Below are positions 5,969 through 7,513 of a stretch of DNA of 7,513 nt, one piece after another; position 1 is the first letter of the stretch; every line of letters begins with the position of its first letter. The stretch is from Lachnospiraceae bacterium (GTDB lineage: Bacteria > Bacillota > Clostridia > Lachnospirales > Lachnospiraceae): the NCBI GenBank assembly GCA_900755865.1, contig CAAEHZ010000331.1, forward strand, positions 1-7,513, written 5' to 3'. A program made the position numbers and the translations under genes. Below the pieces are notes generated by a model. That model ran no database searches, was not told the DNA's origin, and saw only the letters and a program-made list of their open reading frames with translations.

Positions 5969-7042
5969 CTAAGCTCTTTTATGCTGTTTTTCAATGGCTT
6001 CCCAGAGTCCGTTCAGATAGGTGGCACCCAGCGCTCTGTCGTAAAGACCGTAGCCGGGCATGGCAACCTCATCCCAAATCATACGTCCGTGGTCGGGGCG
6101 AATCGGGCCGTCAAAGCCGATATCATATAATGCCAGCATGATTTCATACATATCGAAGGTGCCGTCGCTGGAAAGATGGGCGGACTCTTCAAAGTCAGTA
6201 GGAGAATTAAATTTCAGGTTGCGCACATGGGCAAAATGGATTCTGCCCTTTAAGGAACGAATCATATCCGGCAAATCATTTTCCAGATTTGTGCCGTAGG
6301 AACCGGAACAGAAGGTAACGCCGTTGTGGGGATTATCTACCATTTTCATCATCCGCAGGATATTTGCCTTGTTGATGATGATACGGGGCAGCCCGAACAC
6401 GCTCCATGCCGGGTCATCCGGATGGATTGCCATGTTAATATTATATTTATCGCAGGTGGGCATAATACGTTCCAGGAAGTATTTCAGGTTGGCAAAAAGC
6501 TTTTCGTCATCCACATCCTGATACATTTCAAAAAGCTCCTTGATGTGTGCCATACGTTCAGGCTCCCAGCCGGGCAGGATGGCACCGTTGGAAGAGCTGT
6601 TGATGGAGGCAAACATATCCTCCGGCTTTAAGGCATCTACCGCTTCCTGAGTATAGGCAAGGACAGTGGAGCCATCGGGGCGAACCCTGGCAAGTTCTGT
6701 TCTCGTCCAGTCAAATACGGGCATGAAATTATAGCAGACCATGTGGATATCTGCTTCTCCAAGCCGCTCCAGAGTTGTGATATAGTTATCAATATACTGT
6801 TCTCTGTCGGGGGTGCCTACCTTGATGGCATCATGGATATTGACACTTTCAATGCCAGCCAGGGAAAGTCCGGCATCTTCAATTTCCTTTTTCAGAGCAA
6901 GGATATCGTCCATTTCCCAGGCTTCGCCGGGCTTTGTACCGTAGAGTGTGGAAATGACACCGGTAACGCCGGGAATCTGCCGGATTTGTTTTAAGGTAAC
7001 GGTGTCGTACTTGCTGCCGTACCAGCGCAAAGTCATCTGCAT
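5969..7042 (-). CDS. uxuA: Mannonate dehydratase
   Basis: Converts D-mannonate to 2-keto-3-deoxy-D-gluconate; cytosolic, metal-dependent TIM-barrel enzyme of the xylose-isomerase-like fold. The 357 aa fit the usual Gram-positive length of about 350-360. The start MQMTLRWYG is characteristic. Metal ligands expected from the known Streptococcus suis enzyme (His, Cys, His, Asp) match H207 in AIHPDDP, C245 in TFCSGSYG, H272 in FAHVRN and D317 in RPDHGR. The ATG at 7042 has GAGGG at 7054-7050, 7 bases upstream. The open frame extends to 7108, but those residues fall in the leader hairpin and do not look like UxuA. It is the first gene of uxuAB. Confidence 0.96.
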   Translation of the reverse strand: MQMTLRWYGSKYDTVTLKQIRQIPGVTGVISTLYGTKPGEAWEMDDILALKKEIEDAGLSLAGIESVNIHDAIKVGTPDREQYIDNYITTLERLGEADIHMVCYNFMPVFDWTRTELARVRPDGSTVLAYTQEAVDALKPEDMFASINSSSNGAILPGWEPERMAHIKELFEMYQDVDDEKLFANLKYFLERIMPTCDKYNINMAIHPDDPAWSVFGLPRIIINKANILRMMKMVDNPHNGVTFCSGSYGTNLENDLPDMIRSLKGRIHFAHVRNLKFNSPTDFEESAHLSSDGTFDMYEIMLALYDIGFDGPIRPDHGRMIWDEVAMPGYGLYDRALGATYLNGLWEAIEKQHKRA

Positions 7043-7060
7043 TTTGTAACCCTCTTTTCT

Positions 7061-7100
7061 GCGTATGTCCTGTGGAAAGCAGGATGTGCGGGACATACGC
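7061..7100. promoter_or_regulatory. Perfect inverted repeat in the uxuA leader
   Basis: GCGTATGTCC (7061-7070) and GGACATACGC (7091-7100) are exact 10-bp inverted repeats around 20 bases. In the uxuA mRNA the hairpin ends 6 bases before the SD GAGGG. No U-tract follows, so it is not a terminator. TCCTG and CAGGA can form a smaller, competing stem. It may be an operator for a dimeric regulator or a translation or stability hairpin. Confidence 0.6.
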
Positions 7101-7198
7101 TGACGCAACCATCTGCTTTATAAAAATGTCTGTGCTTAGTATCCGCCGGGAAAATGTATTTCATGCGGATATTTTTCACAGCTCCTTCAGTTAAAAAC

Positions 7199-7227
7199 AG
7201 TATAGCAGAAACACAAATGCAATAAAA
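7199..7227 (-). promoter_or_regulatory. Likely uxuAB promoter with extended -10
   Basis: On the minus strand, TGCTATACT gives an extended -10 (TGn, TATACT at 7204-7199). The -35 position (7227-7222, TTTTAT) is weak, which suggests an activator may be needed. The leader to uxuA would be about 150 nt and contains the 7061-7100 hairpin and a smaller ATCCGC/GCGGAT repeat at 7141-7170. Confidence 0.5.
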
Positions 7228-7240
7228 GCGCACAGATTGC

Positions 7241-7269
7241 TTGAAACAGGGCAAAAATTGCTATATATT
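7241..7269 (+). promoter_or_regulatory. Divergent promoter for the leader and regulator gene
   Basis: TTGAAA (7241-7246), a 17-base spacer and TATATT (7264-7269) give a good plus-strand promoter. Transcription would begin near 7276, about 29 bases before the leader-peptide GTG at 7305. Its -35 lies 13 bases from that of the uxu promoter, so one bound regulator could affect both. Confidence 0.65.
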
Positions 7270-7302
7270 GATAAAGAGAAAATGACTGCGGAATGGAGAT
7301 TA

Positions 7303-7327
7303 GTGTGAAAAATAGAATTTTTCACAC
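7303..7327 (+). promoter_or_regulatory. Hairpin over the leader-peptide start
   Basis: GTGTGAAAAAT (7303-7313) and ATTTTTCACAC (7317-7327) form a perfect 11-bp stem with a 3-base loop. It would bury the GTG start at 7305. The same CACAC segment can instead pair with the downstream start at 7400-7406. The left copy of the element lacks the first arm. Confidence 0.65.
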
Positions 7328-7400
7328 GCGAGATTTGTGTCTGCGCGCACTTGACACAAACTCGAGATGCGCAAAGAGCGTGCGCAGAAATGGAGATTAG
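7305..7400 (+). CDS. Short leader peptide of repeat element, right copy (31 aa)
   Basis: A GTG with GGAG (7295-7298) and a 6-base spacer opens a 31-codon frame ending in TAG at 7398-7400. The N-terminus is MKNR; the remaining 27 residues (IFHTRDLCLR...SVRRNGD) equal those of the left copy. Promoter, SD, frame and stop are all present, so translation is likely. The GGAGATTAG of the last codons is the SD for the next GTG at 7402, one base after the stop. The leader's translation therefore probably controls or feeds the downstream gene. No homology to a known leader peptide is recognised. The Arg and Cys codons would fit an attenuation sensor, but this is conjecture. Confidence 0.65.
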   Translation: MKNRIFHTRDLCLRALDTNSRCAKSVRRNGD

Positions 7401-7406
7401 CGTGAA
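7317..7406 (+). repeat. Leader repeat element, right copy
   Basis: This copy matches 15-104 at 88 of 90 positions. The two differences are a synonymous Gly codon change (GGG/GGA) and the single base between the TAG and the next GTG. It folds like the left copy: CGAG-A-TTTGTGTC with GACACAAACTCG, and a GC-rich loop able to pair downstream. The outer TTCACAC arm has one mismatch with GCGTGAA (7400-7406). Confidence 0.9.
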
Positions 7407-7513
7407 AAAACAGAAAAACAGGGAACAGGATATCCGGATTCTGGATGCCTCGGATGAACGGCAGTATCTGCTTGGAGAGGATTACGAGGTGTATGAGAAG
7501 CAGGGAGCGCCCA
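7402..7513 (+). CDS. Start of a probable AraC-type transcriptional regulator (partial)
   Basis: A GTG start has GGAG at 7392-7395 and a 6-base spacer, both inside the repeat element. The first 37 residues (MKKQKNREQD...YEVYEKQGAP) run off the window end with the frame open. The block DYEVYEKQGAP resembles the N-terminal cupin-like part of AraC-family sugar regulators in Lachnospiraceae; this is by recall, and the DNA-binding domain is not in view. Its divergent position to uxuAB, with back-to-back promoters, fits a local regulator of glucuronate use. Other N-termini cannot be excluded. The coding part starts with a run of Lys/Gln/Arg and no signal peptide, so a cytosolic protein is likely. 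Confidence 0.5.
   Translation, partial: MKKQKNREQDIRILDASDERQYLLGEDYEVYEKQGAP

Noticed and set aside
7033..7179. Upstream frame in the uxuA leader (GTG at 7179, 48 aa) ending over the uxuA start.
   Set aside because: The only SD-like run (AAGGAG at 7187-7182) is 2 bases from the GTG and 17 from the next ATG, both poor distances. The peptide looks non-descript.

Overview
The window looks like a chromosomal segment of a low-to-moderate GC, Gram-positive anaerobe, most likely Clostridia of the Lachnospiraceae type. The evidence is the style of the Hsp90, UxuA and UxuB proteins, a perfect CIRCE operator, purine-rich Shine-Dalgarno (SD) sites and a PBECR-like small protein. No database search was possible, so family names rest on motifs and recall.

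Layout. (1) 1-150: a short repeated leader element. It encodes a 29-aa peptide and, probably, a second 14-aa peptide, read in series just ahead of the first gene. (2) ~163-1236 (+): a membrane-anchored parvulin-type peptidyl-prolyl isomerase (extracytoplasmic foldase). (3) 1289-1351: perfect CIRCE operator and promoter, then htpG (Hsp90) at 1409-3496 (+), which places htpG under HrcA heat-shock control. (4) 3541-3786: an intergenic region with a near-consensus minus-strand promoter, a cloverleaf-like RNA fold and a strong hairpin terminator. This is a candidate small RNA of about 220 nt with no known class. (5) 3767-4159 (-): an AT-rich PBECR-type nuclease-fold protein with its own promoter; its last codons contain the -35 box of the RNA. 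(6) 4287-7042 (-): the uxuA-uxuB operon with terminator, promoter and a hairpin in its leader. It converts D-fructuronate and D-mannonate to 2-keto-3-deoxygluconate (glucuronate catabolism). (7) 7241-7513 (+): a divergent promoter, a second copy of the leader element encoding a 31-aa peptide, and the start of a gene that is probably an AraC-type regulator, perhaps of the uxu genes.

The most unusual signal is the leader element. Two copies (15-104 and 7317-7406, 88/90 identical) each encode the same 27 C-terminal residues ending RRNGD. In each, the last codons GGR-GAT-TAG also form the SD for a GTG start one base after the stop, so leader and downstream frame look translationally coupled. In the right copy one TTCACAC segment can pair with either the leader's own start or the downstream start, as in a switch. 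The same SD/start cassette (23/24 bases) also starts uxuB. The second notable item is the unclassified structured RNA beside the PBECR gene.
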